Assembly (NCBI GenBank): GCA_009823505.1
Contig: VZQC01010551.1
Coordinates: 1,282,066-1,346,065, forward strand
Length of the DNA: 64,000 nt
Origin: Rhizomys pruinosus
Lineage: Eukaryota > Chordata > Mammalia > Rodentia > Spalacidae
Direction of reading: 5' to 3'
Positions 22,480 through 34,644 of the stretch are shown here, piece after piece; the first letter of the stretch is position 1; each line of letters starts with the position of its first letter. The translations under genes and the position numbers were made by a program. Under the pieces are notes generated by a model. The model did not search any database. It had not been told where the DNA came from and saw only the letters and a program-made list of their open reading frames with translations.

Positions 22480-22885
22480 TGTGCTGGATAGCTTTAGTTT
22501 CCACTTGACACACCTGAGTTGAGGGAGCCTTAGTTGGGGAATTGGCTCCATTGGACTGGCCTGTGGCCACATCTGTGGAGTATTGTCTTGATTTTTGGGC
22601 AGTGTGGGAGGGCCCAGCCCACTATGGGTGGTGCCACCCTGGGCAGGTTGTTGTGTACGGTATAAGAGGGCAGGCTGGGCATGGGCCAGGGGAGCAAGCC
22701 AGTAAACAGCATTCCTCCATGGCCTGTGCTTCAGCTCCTGCCTCCAGGTTCCTGCCCTGAGTTCCTGCTTTGGTCTCCATAAGTGATGAACTGTGACCCA
22801 GGAGATGTAAGCTGAATAAACCCTTTCCTCCCCAAGTTGGTGTTGGTCAGAGTTTTGTCACAGCAATGGAAGACAAACTAGAACA
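22480..22885 (+). mobile_element. solo LTR (ERVL/MaLR-like) inserted in L1
   Basis: Ends TGTGCTGG...GAACA (TG...CA). TATA-like gtataag lies near 22660 and AATAAA near 22816, in LTR order. Target duplication is atctc/acctc (22475-22479 and 22886-22890, one mismatch; the uninterrupted L1 reads acctc). Same family as 35738-36141 and 37566-37961. Confidence 0.88.
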
Positions 22886-24710
22886 ACCTCCCATGCTCAT
22901 GGATTGGAAAAATTAATATAGTAAAAATGTCCATTCTACCCATATTAATATACAGATTCAATGCAATCCCAATCAAAATCCCCATGAACTTTTTCACAGA
23001 CTTAGAAAAAAAATCCTTAAATTCATATGGAAAAACAAAAGACCCCAAATAGCTAAAGCAACCCTGAGTGAAAAGTGCAATAATGGGGGGATTACATTAC
23101 CAGACTTCAAGCTATATTACAGGGCTATAGTCATAAAGACAGCCTGGTACTGGCAAAAACAAACAAACAAACAAACAGAACCATTGACCAATGGACCAAA
23201 ATTGAAGATCCAAACTTGAGCTCATATAACTTCAGCCACCTCATAATTTGACAAAGGGCAAAAAAAAAAAAAAAAAAAAAACCTCAATGGAGGAAAGATA
23301 GCATCTTCAGCAAATGGTGTTGGCAAAACTGGATCACTATTTGAAGAAGAACAAAATTAAACCCCTACTTCACACCCTGTACAAAAATCAACTCCAAGTG
23401 GATCAAAGATCTCAATGTGAAGCCTGAAATCCTGAAGGTAATAAAAGAAAAAGCTGGCAACAACCTACAAGACATAGGTGTAGGAGGAGACTTTCTAAAC
23501 CAGACACCAGCCACATGGGAAGTAAGGTCAACAGTTGACAAGTGGGACCTCATCAAACTCAAAAGCTTCTGTACAGCAAAAGAAACAAGGAGGTGAAGAG
23601 AAAACCCTCAGAGTGGGAAGAAATCTTTACCAGTGACACATCTGACAGAGCATTAATGTCAAGAATATATAAACTACTCAAAAAACAAAGAAGTAAGACG
23701 ACAAATGACCTACTCAAAAGATGGAGTAAAGAGCTGAACAGAGTCTTCACCAGTGAGGAATTAAAGATGGCTGAGAAACATCTTTAAAAGTGTTCATCAT
23801 CATTAAAAACTAAGGAAATGCAAATTAAAAACACTCTCAGATATCATCACTCTCCAGTATGGCTAGCTAAGATCAAGAAAACAAAAGACAACAGATGCTG
23901 GAGGGGTTGTGGGGAAAGGGGAACACTCGTCCACTGCTGGTGGGAATGTAAACTTGTACACCCACTATAGAAAGCAGTGTGGAGAACCCTTAAAAGACTC
24001 GGAATGAGCTTACCACCTGACCCAATCATACCACTCCTGGGTATATACCCCAAAGACTCATCCTACCGCAAAGATATATGCACATCCATGTTTATTGCTG
24101 CTCTCTTCACAATAGCGAAGAGCTGGAACCAACCCATATGCCCCTCAACAGATGAGTGGATGTCAAAAATGTGGTACATCTACACAATGGAGTACTATTC
24201 AGTGGTAAAGAAGGATGGCATTATGAACTTTGCAGGTAAATGGATGGAGCTCGAAGCCATTATGCTGAGTGAGGTGACACAGTCCCGGAAAGACAAACGG
24301 AGAATGGTTTCCCTCATTTGTGGATGCTAACACCAAATCCCCCCAATGAAAGGCAAGCTGAATGACAGTATGGTTATATTTTTGGTTTATTTGAAAGCAA
24401 CTATGTTGTCATAATGTAAATCCCTCAATGGACTCTAGAATCCACCCACCAATTATTTTCAGACTCTGTAATTACTGTATATGGGTGGAGAGTATGTGTC
24501 CATATTTTAGAATAATATGAAATTAACAGAGGAAAATGTGAATTCCTAAGCATAAAAAAAGACTGAGAGAAAGATGTAGGACAGTTATGATAGAGTACAT
24601 GATCTGGGATGGTTTGGGGTTGGATGAGGGGAAGGGATAGGGAAATATGCCTGAACAGAAATGAAAAATGATGTATGAAATACATAAAACATTAATAAAA
24701 ATATTTTATT
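22886..24710 (+). mobile_element. LINE-1 ORF2 3' part and 3' UTR
   Basis: Continuation of the L1 from 22479: ORF2 C-terminus with stops and frameshifts (TMEYYSVVKKDGIMNFAGKW near 24185-24240), then the 3' UTR ending in AATAAA near 24694. An A tract sits at about 23261-23281. Confidence 0.92.
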
Positions 24711-24916
24711 ATTTTTATGTGTGTAAATGTATTGCCTGCATGTATGTAAGTGCACCCACATCATGCAGTGTCCACAGAGATCAGGAGAGGGTGTCTGATC
24801 CCCTGGAACTGAAGTTATAGATGGTTGTCAGCCACCATCTGGATGGCAGGAATCAAACCTGAGTCCTTTGGGAGAGCATCCTGTGTCCTTAACTGCTGAG
24901 CCATCTCTCAAGCCCC
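24711..24916 (-). mobile_element. B2 SINE
   Basis: Minus B2 directly behind the L1 end (tgtgtgtaaatgtattgcctg ... gccatctctcaagcccc). Confidence 0.88.
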
Positions 24917-25120
24917 TATGAAGTACATTTTTGAAAGACAGTATAAATTTATCAACATGCCCTTTATAGTATACAATAATTGAATTGTGAATTATTTCTT
25001 TGGCATATTAATTAAAAATAACAGTTCTGGGATTTCTGATTTTTTAGCACCAAGTATATTTACAACTATAGTGACTTGGGCTTATTTTTTGCTTTCATCA
25101 TAATAGCTCAGAGTCCACGG

Positions 25121-25122
25121 TC

Positions 25123-25159
<37 letters not shown>
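25121..25159. repeat. (TG)n microsatellite
   Basis: About 38 bp; it is the CA-rich tail of the following antisense B4. Confidence 0.95.
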
Positions 25160-25161
<2 letters not shown>

Positions 25162-25443
25162 ATACACATCTGTGTGGAGGTTAGAGGTCAACCTCAACTG
25201 TTGTTACTCAGGGGCTGTCCACATTGTTTTTTGAGACAAGGTCTCTTACTGGGACCTGGGGGTCGGGTCACTAGTTAGGCTAGGCTGGCTGGCCAGCAAG
25301 CCCCAGGGATCCTCCTGTCTCTGCTTCCCATGTGCTGGGGATTACAGGTGTGTGCCACCATGCCCAACATCGGTGCTGGGGACTGAACTCCGGTCCTCAT
25401 GCTTGTGTGGGGAGCACTTTGCTGACTGAGCTATCTTCCCAGG
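25160..25443 (-). mobile_element. B4 SINE
   Basis: Antisense B4 (gtggaggttagaggtcaacc ... ttttttgagacaaggtctct ... gctgactgagctatcttccc). Confidence 0.82.
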
Positions 25444-25589
25444 ACTCCCTGTAGTCTTTAATAGGATGGCATTTGAAGTTCATTATGAGATTCCTATTGC
25501 ACTCACCTATGTCCTCAATTCCTTGAGTTTGATTTCCCTTCTTGTTAGGATCTTAGTATCTGTGTGCTCCAGTTCACACTACACTAATA

Positions 25590-25695
25590 AAATCAATGAC
25601 AAGAACTTGATAAATGTGTTCCCATCCTTATTTTACAGAGGACAAAACTGAGGCACAAAGAACTTAGATATGTACCATAGTCTCACAGTCGTGAG
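25590..25695 (-). mobile_element. MIR fragment
   Basis: Antisense MIR core (ttattttacagaggacaaaactgaggca ... tctcacagtc). Confidence 0.7.
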
Positions 25696-26144
25696 TTAGA
25701 CAAAACTGCCGCACTCACCCTGGCCCCTGAGGTGCTGCTGCTCTGTGGCCTGTCCATGTAATCCTTCTTTTTCATGTATGCTGTCCATATGCCTAGAACC
25801 CCATGCTTGAAACATGCATATATGTGGGGGAGGAAGAGCTAACAGGGTGGGGTCACTGTATGGGAATAGTCCTAAGATCCTCCAGGCCCTGCCTTTAAAA
25901 TAGTATCTCCTTATTGTCAAGTGGGTAACAACAGCAACAGCAGTAATTCAACTCCCTGCTTTCTTTTTCCAGTGGTAGTTATCACCATGAAGCAAAGTAT
26001 ACATTTACTGATTTTTCCCTCCATTTGTGCTCCTTCTTTCCCATGGACACTTCATGAGGGAGGATTAGCACAGTGTCTAATGTATCAAATAATGAGTTAC
26101 TGGTATATGGTGGACAGCTTCTAAAAATAGCAGTGACAATCCCT

Positions 26145-26670
26145 GATACTGATACCTAACTGATGTAAATCAGTAACATGACCCACGGAATATGGGTTAA
26201 ACCTAGTGGCTTGCTTCTAACCAATGGAATGTGGCCAGTGTGATGGGATGTGGCCTCAATAATTAGGTTACAAGACACTGACTTTCACCTTGCTAGAAAA
26301 TCTCTCATTCTTGTGGGTTAAGAAGCCCTGTTAGAGAGGCCCATGTGACAAGGAGTTGAAGTGGCTTAGCAGCCATTAAGAAAGTGAAGCCTTCAGCCCA
26401 AATAGTCCTTAAGAACCTGAATCCTGACAATACTCACATGATTTTGGAAAAGGATCTTTTCCATGTTAGGCTTTCAGACATGCTCTCAGCCCTGAGCTCT
26501 AGCCAATTCCTTGACTGCAAACAAGGAAAGATCCTGAAGCAAAGAGCCCGGGTAAGCCACATCTGGTTTCCTGACCCACAGAAACCAAGATAAGAGGTGT
26601 ATGTTTTCTTAAACTACTAAGTTTGGGAGTAGTATTGAATATAGAATAGATAATTAACACATGATAAATA
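26145..26670 (+). mobile_element. ancient MaLR (MLT1-like) LTR
   Basis: Text such as 'gatgggatgtggcctcaataattaggttac', 'gaggcccatgtgacaaggag' and the 3' end 'aaactactaagtttgggagt' matches the mammal-wide MaLR LTR pattern. Decayed. Confidence 0.65.
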
Positions 26671-26679
26671 ATAACTCAT

Positions 26680-27845
26680 TAAATATTTGTTGGGTATGAT
26701 GGTTCAGTAATATTAAGGCTTCTTATAACAACAGTGCATAGAAAATTTGGAGTGAAGTTGTTTCGGTTTGATGTGACATTGTTCTATTTGGCCTAGAGTT
26801 GTGTCAGCCAACACACTGAAGGAATGCTCTTAAGACTTGAACTTAGAAGGTTCAACAATGAGGAAATACTCCCTGTAAGACAGCAAGATCCTGCCTGGAG
26901 AGCTGTATTGTCTTGGGCACTACCTGTAAACCAGGAGATGGAGATCCTAACAGTATTTGAAAGCTATATGGATAAATGAAATCTGAGGAGAGTTAGAAGA
27001 AATAGCTTATTGTCATTTAGAGTTTGGATTTTATTTTAATAGAGAATGGCTGTGGTACCTTCTTACCAAAAGTTGAAAAAAAGTTTATTTCAAAACACCC
27101 AAGATTTACCTCTTTTTACTTCCCCCATTTTGTTTCAAGTCACCATCTGCTTCTTGTCTGGATTGTCCCAAGGGCAGGCTAAGCCTATGTGATCCCATTA
27201 AGACACAAGTTAGATCATGCCATTTTTCCAGATGAGAGAATCTTTCAATGGCTTTTCATCTCACTATGAATAAAAGTCAGCGTCTTCTCTGAGGTCTTGT
27301 AAAGCCTTTAATTGTCACCAGCCAATACCTCCACAGTTCTAGAAAGCCTGTTATCAGAACTTGCTTACCGAACCCACATCTACCAGGCGGGATATGTGGG
27401 TAGATGACTGCAGAACCATGTAAGACAAGCTGAAAGTAGGTTAACCACAAATCAATGGGTAGAAAAAAATGTTTACAAGAAACCCAGCCCAAGCAATGGG
27501 TTTGTGGGTGCTAGAAAAAGAATATGAATTGTAAAACCAACTTTGGCATTGTCAGCAGCTGTCCTGCATAAAAATAGCATCCACACATAGTAGCAGGAAG
27601 TGCAAAGCAAGGCTTTTCCTAGCATGGCCTAGAAAAACAGAAAAATTGTATTTGTTGTAGTGATGAGTAAAAGCAATTATTTCTTTTACCTTAGAACTTG
27701 AATGAGAATTACAAATAATGATGCCAAATGTTTGCCTTTTATAGAGATTAGATAAATATACATTCCCTCAGACTGAAAGAGAACTACACTGCTGCCCTCA
27801 TTCTTGGACCAGGTACCATATATTTCATATTTATTGCCAATCAAA
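26680..27845 (+). mobile_element. L2 fragment within unclassified intron
   Basis: 27110-27310 resembles LINE-2 3' sequence (agatcatgccatttttccag ... tcaatggcttttcatctcac ... tgaataaaagtcagcgtctt). The remaining sequence 26680-27110 and 27310-27845 shows nothing recognisable. Confidence 0.5.
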
Positions 27846-27847
27846 AC

Positions 27848-27992
27848 TCTTTTTTGAGATGAGGAAGGGAGGAGGTTTGAGGTAGATTCTAGCTTCGAAC
27901 TTGCTGTGTTGCTGAGGATGATTTGAACCCGACCCTTCTGCTTCTACCTCCCAAGTGCTGGTATTACAAGTGTTTGCACTATGCGCAGCTCA
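27848..27992 (-). mobile_element. divergent B1 SINE
   Basis: Antisense B1 remnant (cttcgaacttgctgtgttgc ... ctcccaagtgctggtattac). Confidence 0.65.
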
Positions 27993-27999
27993 ACCTTCT

Positions 28000-28812
28000 A
28001 AATGCCTCGACATGTGCTGGATTCCTTGATTATCATCCCTTACAAGCCTTGCCCCTCCTCCAGCCAGACCTCATTGACTTTGAGGAGGAAATTGGGAAAT
28101 TTCCTCCACATAATTTCCCCCATTTAGTAGGCAATCTTGGTTGTCAGAAACCTCAGAACTCATTTGAAGGCTGGATGAAGACATGTACATAAACCTATTT
28201 ATTGGAAATAAAAATATACTAATTATTGTGGAGACCAGGGCCAACATTGTGGCCCTAATTCAGAAACAGCTGGAGGCAATTTACCTACATAATTCTCCCC
28301 AGCTAACCTTAAAAGTAAAAATGGTAAATTATTCTGGTAGATGCGAAGCCAACGGCAGTTTTAGAACTCTTACTTTCATGTGTTCTTGGCACATCCATTC
28401 ACCTCAATGTGGCATAAATGTACCTTTCAACTAATCCCACATTTATTCCTTTTGAAAGACTGACTTCTGTTGGCAAAATGCCCATCTCTCAGTGAATAAA
28501 GCTATTATTTTTTGTTTTGCTGTCAAATGTTTAAGGCAAAAATAGTGAGTTTTGAGGTCTGTGTGGCTGAATTGGCATACAAGAGGTACCCTACGCACAC
28601 CATCTGAGTCATTGCAAGTCAGCTGGGAAAGGCTGAATTCCCTAGCTGGAGAAATCTGTGCTGTAGGTTCCCTGTCTGTATTCATGTGTAGAGCTCAAAA
28701 GAGGATTCAGTGCTAGGAGGAAGCACACAGAAGACATTAATACATTTTGGTACAATAGATATGCCAAGAATCTTGAAGGAAGAGCTAATGTTGCATGGTG
28801 GCCTATGGCTTG
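28000..28812. other. Lrrc17 intron, no recognised feature
   Basis: About 800 bp of apparently single-copy DNA. No exon-like frame with splice sites was found. Confidence 0.5.
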
Positions 28813-28814
28813 AA

Positions 28815-28990
28815 AGCTGAATTACTACTACCTGTGTAGTTACTGAATTACTACTACCTGTGTGATCTGCTAAGGACAACTTCTCGGGACCTCAGCTTTG
28901 TCATTTCTGAAATGCAGATTATGCTGGCACACCTTAGGACTGAGAGGAATGACAACATGTGTAAGCTGCTGTGCCCACAGCCACAGGCAG
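28815..28990 (+). mobile_element. MIR SINE with 25-bp tandem duplication
   Basis: MIR core (ctgtgtgatctgctaaggac ... cagctttgtcatttctgaaatg). tgaattactactacctgtgt occurs at 28818 and 28843. Confidence 0.65.
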
Positions 28991-29400
28991 GCAGCTCCGG
29001 TTCACTAATCAACTGCTGGGTCCCCTCTTGATGATGCGCTTTAGCCTTCTTGAGTTTCCATACAGTTCGGAACATGTGAGCACAATAAGCAAAAGCATCA
29101 ACACATTCCAGTAGGGAACTAGAGATGGACATCACTGAGCATTTATTCTTACTATTTGAGATTTCTTATCCATTTATAGAATGGAATAAAGAACATTACA
29201 GTAGATTAAATTAAGGTTGTCATATTTGAATTATAGCCATGATTTTCAACTTTTGTGTATTTCTGTTTTTAAAGGTTGCTTAAGTTACTGCTTTGAAGAA
29301 GCAAAGAAAGACAGCTCAAGTATTATCACTCAGTGTCCAGGGCTGAGCACTAGAAAAGGGAGTTTAATAGACAAGATATATTCTTTATAAGAATGTGACT

Positions 29401-29551
29401 TGCCAGGTATGGTGGTGCACACCTTTAATCCTAGCACTCAGGAGGCAGAGGCAGGTAGATCTCTGTGAGTTCAAGGCCAGCCTGGTCTACAAAGTGAGTT
29501 CCAGGACAGCTGGGGCTACAGGGAGACCCTATCTCTAAAAGACCAAGGGAA
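29401..29551 (+). mobile_element. B1 SINE
   Basis: Full-length B1 with flanking 'agaatgtgactt'/'agtgtgactt'. Confidence 0.92.
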
Positions 29552-29599
29552 AAAAAAGAGTGTGACTTAAAATAGGAATTAATAACAAAGCAAAAATGA

Positions 29600-30360
29600 A
29601 AATTAAATAATGAATTGGAACCAAGGGATCATATAAACCATAGTGGAAGCCATTTATACTGATGGAAAGATTTAATTGCCTTTCATCTTATAATCCAGAA
29701 GTACAGGATGTGCCTGAGAAGGGGTTGGGGGTAGAGGGAGGAAGGTGCAGCAGATAACAAGGCACAGATGGGTAGAGTGGGAACTCTTATGTGTTACAGC
29801 ATAGTAGGATAGCCACGGTGGATGACAATTATTTATATATTTCAAAATAGCTAGTAGAGAGGATTTCACATGTTTCCAACACAAAGAAATGATAAATGTT
29901 TAATGTGATGGATGCACCAGTTATTCTGATCTGATCACCAAACATTATATGCATGTATTAAAATGTCACAATATCCCATAAATATATGCAATTACTGTAT
30001 GTCAATTAAAAAGTTTTAAAATGAAAATATGAGCTGTGAATTACTAGCAATAGAGGAACTCAAAATATCTTTTGATGTATGACCCAATGCTGTATATGCT
30101 GTTTGCATATCATGAAACTTTATTTATATTGTGTTCCCTGTGTGTGACAGGAGGGAGGATTAATTTGTGAGGTATTTCTGGAAGGTTATATTTAGACAAC
30201 AATAAATTGAAAAAAGAAAGCAAATAAATGTGTTTTATAGCTGATGTTTGCCAAGAGAACAAAAGAAACATTTCATGGGGAAAAAAAGCAAAACCAGAAG
30301 TAGGTTCATTGACAAACAGACTGTAGCCCAAGAGTCCAACAGGAGTTTTAAAAAGGAAAG
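29600..30360. other. Lrrc17 intron, no recognised feature
   Basis: About 760 bp of AT-rich DNA without supported features. Confidence 0.5.
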
Positions 30361-30362
30361 GT

Positions 30363-30522
30363 TTGCTGGGCATGGTGGCACACGCCTTTAGTCCTAGCAC
30401 TTGGGAGGCAGAGGCAGGCGGATCTTTGTGAGTTCAAGACCAGCCTGGTCTACAGAATGAGTTCCAGGCCAGCTGGGTCTACAGGGAGGACCCTGACTCG
30501 AAAAGGACCAAAAAAAAAACAA

Positions 30523-30554
<32 letters not shown>

Positions 30555-30606
30555 AAAAAAAAAAAAAAAAAAAAAAAAACAAAAAAAAAAAAAAAAAAAA
30601 AAAAAA
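30363..30606 (+). mobile_element. B1 SINE with ~95-nt A-rich tail
   Basis: B1 body followed by A tracts broken only by single C bases. Flanks 'ggaaaggtttg' and 'ggaaaggcttg' look like its target duplication. A long tail suggests a recent insertion. Lysine-rich or phenylalanine-rich frames here are artefacts. Confidence 0.9.
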
Positions 30607-30689
30607 GGAATGGAAAGGCTTGTGTATATGAGAGCTCTTCCCTGAGCACACACCAACCACTACAGAGATGTGCACAAGGTTTTAGAGTT

Positions 30690-30838
30690 CACTTAAGGCC
30701 GAGGTGTGGGGGTTTGAGAGAGAGAGGCAGATTTTTATGAGATAGAGACCAGCCTGATCTACATAATGAGTTCCAGGCCAGCTGGAGCTACAGAGAGAGC
30801 CTGTCTCAAAAAGACAAAATAATAAATAAATAATAAAT
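30690..30838 (+). mobile_element. partial B1 SINE
   Basis: B1 3' two-thirds (gagaccagcctgatctacat ... agcctgtctcaaaaagacaa) with an A/T-rich tail. Confidence 0.8.
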
Positions 30839-30910
30839 TTTACTTAAGCTTGAGAACAGAGTCTCAGTAATACTAAGTATTCTAGTCCAAGGTTAAGATA
30901 GTCACTTTGT

Positions 30911-31143
30911 GGGCTGGAGAGATGGCTCAGCAGTCAAGAGCACTGACTGCTCATGCAGAGGACCTGGGTTCAATTCCCAGCACTGACATGGTGGGTAAGA
31001 ACTGTCTTTAAGCTGGGCATGGGGGCATATGCCTTTAATCCTAGCAGAGGCAGGCAGATCTCTGTAAATTCAAGGCCAGTCTGGTCTACAGAATGAGAGG
31101 ACAGCTGGGGCTATAGGGAGACCCTGACTCAAAAAAAAAAGAA
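30911..31143 (+). mobile_element. B2-B1 composite SINE, copy 2
   Basis: B2 head (gggctggagagatggctcag to aagaactgtcttta) joined to B1 (agctgggcatgggggcatat ... ctgactcaaaaaaaa). A perfect 16-bp target duplication, aagatagtcactttgt, at 30895-30910 and 31144-31159 encloses the whole unit. The B1 part carries two small internal deletions not present in copy 1. Confidence 0.9.
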
Positions 31144-31177
31144 AAGATAGTCACTTTGTTTTTAAAATATATAATTC

Positions 31178-31333
31178 CATTTTTTTTTTGTCTTTTCGAG
31201 ACAGGGTCTCCCTGCAGCCCCAGCTGTCCTGGAACTCATTTTGTAGACCAGGCTGCCCTTGAGCTCACAGAGATCCATCTGCCTCTGCCTCCTGAGTGCT
31301 GGGATTAAAGGCGTGCGCCACCATGGCTGGCAT
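31178..31333 (-). mobile_element. B1 SINE
   Basis: Minus B1 with T tract (cgagacagggtctccctgca ... ccatggctggc). Confidence 0.92.
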
Positions 31334-31534
31334 AATTCCAATTTTTAATCTAGGCAGTACAAAGAAAGCTCAGTAAATCATGTTCTTTCAGTACAATTCC
31401 AGAGTGCTAGCCATCGTGATAAGAAGAGCATGCCCCTAACCTTGCTATGGGAAAACTATATCTACCAAGTCTTCTAGAATTCTTCAGGGCTTCCTTGTTA
31501 AGGCAACAGCTTGTTTGCATGTGGCCAGATCAGA

Positions 31535-31725
31535 TGGCAAGTGCTGGCTTGGGTAGACCAAGGTTCACATCCTTTGCTTTGTTGCTTACTTGTGAGACCT
31601 TGGCCAAGTGACATGATCTCCTAAGCTGCTTTTTCCTCATCTCTAAAAGAGATACTGTTATCTGAAAGTTGACAGCATGTGTGTGTGGGAGGGTCCTGCC
31701 ATATAGTAGGGATTCAATTAATGAG
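31535..31725 (+). mobile_element. MIR SINE
   Basis: MIR-like core (gagaccttggccaagtgacat ... tttcctcatctctaaaagagat ... tagggattcaattaatgag). Confidence 0.75.
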
Positions 31726-31729
31726 TACT

Positions 31730-32540
31730 TTCCCCAAAATTGGAGAAGCCCAATATGACCAATCCCAGTCGTTATAACTGTTGTTGTAGCATGACACTGA
31801 ATTGGAGGGCATCCTGGTAAGCAGACCTCTCCATGCCACCTGCTCGAGTTGATCTGACCAGTTGCCACCTTCAGAGTCCAGAAGAGAGTAGCAAGCTTTG
31901 ACTACAGCTTTGCTGAAAAATGAACGAATTTCCTCCTGGATTTAGCTAAGACTTCAACATTAACAAATTCTTGTCTTTAGCTCTCTTGAGAGGCTCTGCT
32001 AAGAGCACTTTAACTTTCCCTATCTTTTGCCCTAAAAGAAACGAAAACAAAATGAAACCTCCTAAAATGTTGGAAAGAATTATAACATGCTTTAAATGAC
32101 TCTAATTCAATGGCATCTGGCTTTAATTTAATATTACAAATAAATTGTCAAAGCATGCCAAAAATGAAGCATGTAGACATTGTCATATGGCTTGTTATCA
32201 TATAGCATGCTTCCTGGATGGCTCTTTGACAACATCGGTCTTTGCTAACATGTCATGAGCATTTCTAAAATCTCCCATCTGTTTTTTCAACCCATGACTT
32301 TATCTATATGTGCAAATCCCCCACTGCGCAAGACTGTGTAGGCTGTAAATCCAGCACTGATGTTCAGAAAATAGGCACTGTTCTAGGAAGAGTTCCTTAG
32401 TCTCATGGTTCTTGGAATAAATACTTTAAAGGTAGTTGTTCATTTTTTTTCCATTCTATCTAGATAATTTTGGAAAGTCTTAAGATGTATGGCATTATCA
32501 TATGTTTATTAAGACCTTAAGACTACTTACCCACAGCCTA
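31730..32540. other. Lrrc17 intron, no recognised feature
   Basis: About 800 bp, apparently single copy. Confidence 0.5.
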
Positions 32541-33490
32541 CAAATCACAAAAATGACCAGCCTGGCAAGATACCACCGGTGGTTCGGTAGTTGTGCTTGT
32601 ATGTCAGGTATAACCAACAGCTGCATAATTGGGCATAAGGCCAGCTCAATGGGAGAGAATTCATGCCTGGTACTGTAAACCTAGGCAAATGCCCATGGTG
32701 GGAGAGGTCACAGACCCTGGAGGAGAACCTACTACTGCTATGTTCCTAAACCAATATGATTCCTAAACATATTCTAAATACTTATCCTTATGTCCACTGG
32801 TAACTGTAGATCTCAGACCTCATCTAAGATGCTTCTTTTGGCAGCAAGCAAGCAGAGACTACTCCAGAGATCTACAACTAGTCAAAATGCAGAGAACAAG
32901 TGGGTTCCCCAACCCTGACTGGTGCATCTACAATGCAATTATTACACCTAAGGCTCAGAGAACATTGCAGAAGAGGCGTAGAATGATTGCAGGAGCCAGA
33001 GGACCAAGACACCTACCGTGAGATAGTGTCCTCCAGACACGACTGCACCCATGAAATCTCAGCAGTGTGGTTGCCTAAACAAGATCTGCACGATGACAAA
33101 ACCAGTGCCCATGCCAACGTGGATAGCAGAAACTTGCAAGACCCCACACTAGATGAACAGCTGCAGGCAACCCCTGCTACTGAGATGGAAAATTAGTTTT
33201 CTTCAGGGCTGAGTTCCCTGATAGGTCATTCAAGCCCAAGTGGATATGTATGTAAGACCAAAACTAAATAGGCTCAGTATTATATATAATCTATAAATCT
33301 ACATGTAGATATATAAAACAATATATACATATATTTATATATAATAGTAATTAAAGAAGAGGAGGTCATGAATTTGAGAGGGAGGGTGGAATGTGGAAGG
33401 AGTTGGAGGGGGAGAAGGAGGGGTGGAAATTATATAAGCATAGTACTTGTATATGAAATTCTCAAAAAAGATGAAAATTATAACTTAAAA
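32540..33490 (+). mobile_element. Lx-type LINE-1 3' UTR fragment
   Basis: Recognised rodent repeat text: 'cataattgggcataaggccag', 'gcacccatgaaatctcagca', 'catgaatttgagagggaggg' and 'ggagttggagggggagaagg' in order, ending in an A tract. It encodes nothing. Confidence 0.65.
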
Positions 33491-33494
33491 AAAA

Positions 33495-33640
33495 ATGAGC
33501 CAGGTGTGATGGTGCACACCCTTGATCCCAGTACTCAGAGTACTCAGGAGGCAGAGGCAGGCAGATCTATGTAAGTTCAAGGCCAGTCTGGTCTACAGAG
33601 AGAGTTCTAGGCTAGCCAGGGCTAGTAAGAACCTGTTTTT
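33495..33640 (+). mobile_element. B1 SINE
   Basis: B1 with a small internal duplication (agtactcagagtactcag). Confidence 0.85.
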
Positions 33641-33644
33641 TTGT

Positions 33645-33842
33645 GTTATTTTTGTTTGTTTGTTTGTTTGTTTTGTCATTTTTTTTTTTTTTTTTTTGTT
33701 TTTTTGAGACAGGGGCTCCCTTTAGTTCCAGCTGGCCTGGAGCTCACTATGTAGATCAGGCTGGCCTTGAACTCACAGAGATCCACCTGCTTCTGCCTTC
33801 CGAGTGCTAGGATTAAAGGCATGTGCCACCACACCTGACAAG
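33645..33842 (-). mobile_element. B1 SINE preceded by (GTTT)n and T tract
   Basis: Antisense B1 (gagacaggggctccctttag ... ccaccacacctgac). Confidence 0.88.
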
Positions 33843-34139
33843 ACCCTTTTATGTTTTGTTTTGTTTTTTAGATTTGTTTTAAAAAAGAAAAAAAATAACT
33901 AAAATAAAAATTTTTAAAAACTACCTTAAAAACCTTGGGGCCTAATAATATGAAATATAAAAGCACCATCATTCCACCCTTGGCCTCCATCTCAGAATGC
34001 TTGCTCCAGGCCTGTTCTGCACCTGTTTTGAGCTTGAAGTTGTCACTGCACAGACGTATATGTATTACCTTTAAGTGGTATAGCCAGGTTGTATAGGGAG
34101 GCAGTTACATTCACTTTAAAATTAAAAAGATTTCTTACT

Positions 34140-34460
34140 GTCATAGCTTGCCCATGGTTGCTGTTACTGTTTTTGAGACAGAATCTCCTATAGCCAAGGC
34201 CAGCTTCTTAGACAGCTGAGAATGACCTTGAACTTGATTTTGTTTGCTTGTTTCAAAGTGGACTTTCACATAGCCCAGGCTAGCCTCAACTTGTAAACTC
34301 ATTGTATGGTTAAAGATGACCTTGTATTTATGATCTGCTTGCCTTTACTTCCTAAGCGCTGGATTATAAGTGTGTACCATGTGCCTAGTTTATGTGGTTC
34401 TGGGGATTGGACTTCATACATGCTAGGCAGGAACTTTGCTAACTAAGCTACATACTCCCC
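34140..34460 (-). mobile_element. B4-like SINE
   Basis: Antisense B4 text with two 'gcccaggctagcctcaac'-type blocks, ending 'aactttgctaactaagctac'. Confidence 0.6.
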
Positions 34461-34644
34461 TCTCTACTGCCCTCTAGTCAGCAAGTACCTTGAATTGGAC
34501 TTAAGAAAAACTCGGAATAGATTCCATCGCCATTGGAGAAGACTTTCTGACAGAAATTCTGAGGCGTGTTAGGATGTAGGGAGGGGTGTAAGACCAAAGG
34601 ACTTTTCTGATAGAAATAGAAATAAAAAGCAAGAAACCACACAC

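Noticed and set aside
30457..30675. Lysine-rich and phenylalanine-rich frames
   Set aside because: They translate the A-rich tail of a B1 SINE on the two strands.
33300..33345. TA-rich tract as an origin or promoter
   Set aside because: It is part of the Lx-type L1 3' UTR; no supporting elements.
34478..34644. Read-through of the Lrrc17 exon past KRK
   Set aside because: This is intron: a GTGTGT donor at 34639-34644 and the in-phase exon at 19871 restore the family sequence (CKRK|ELKKVP).
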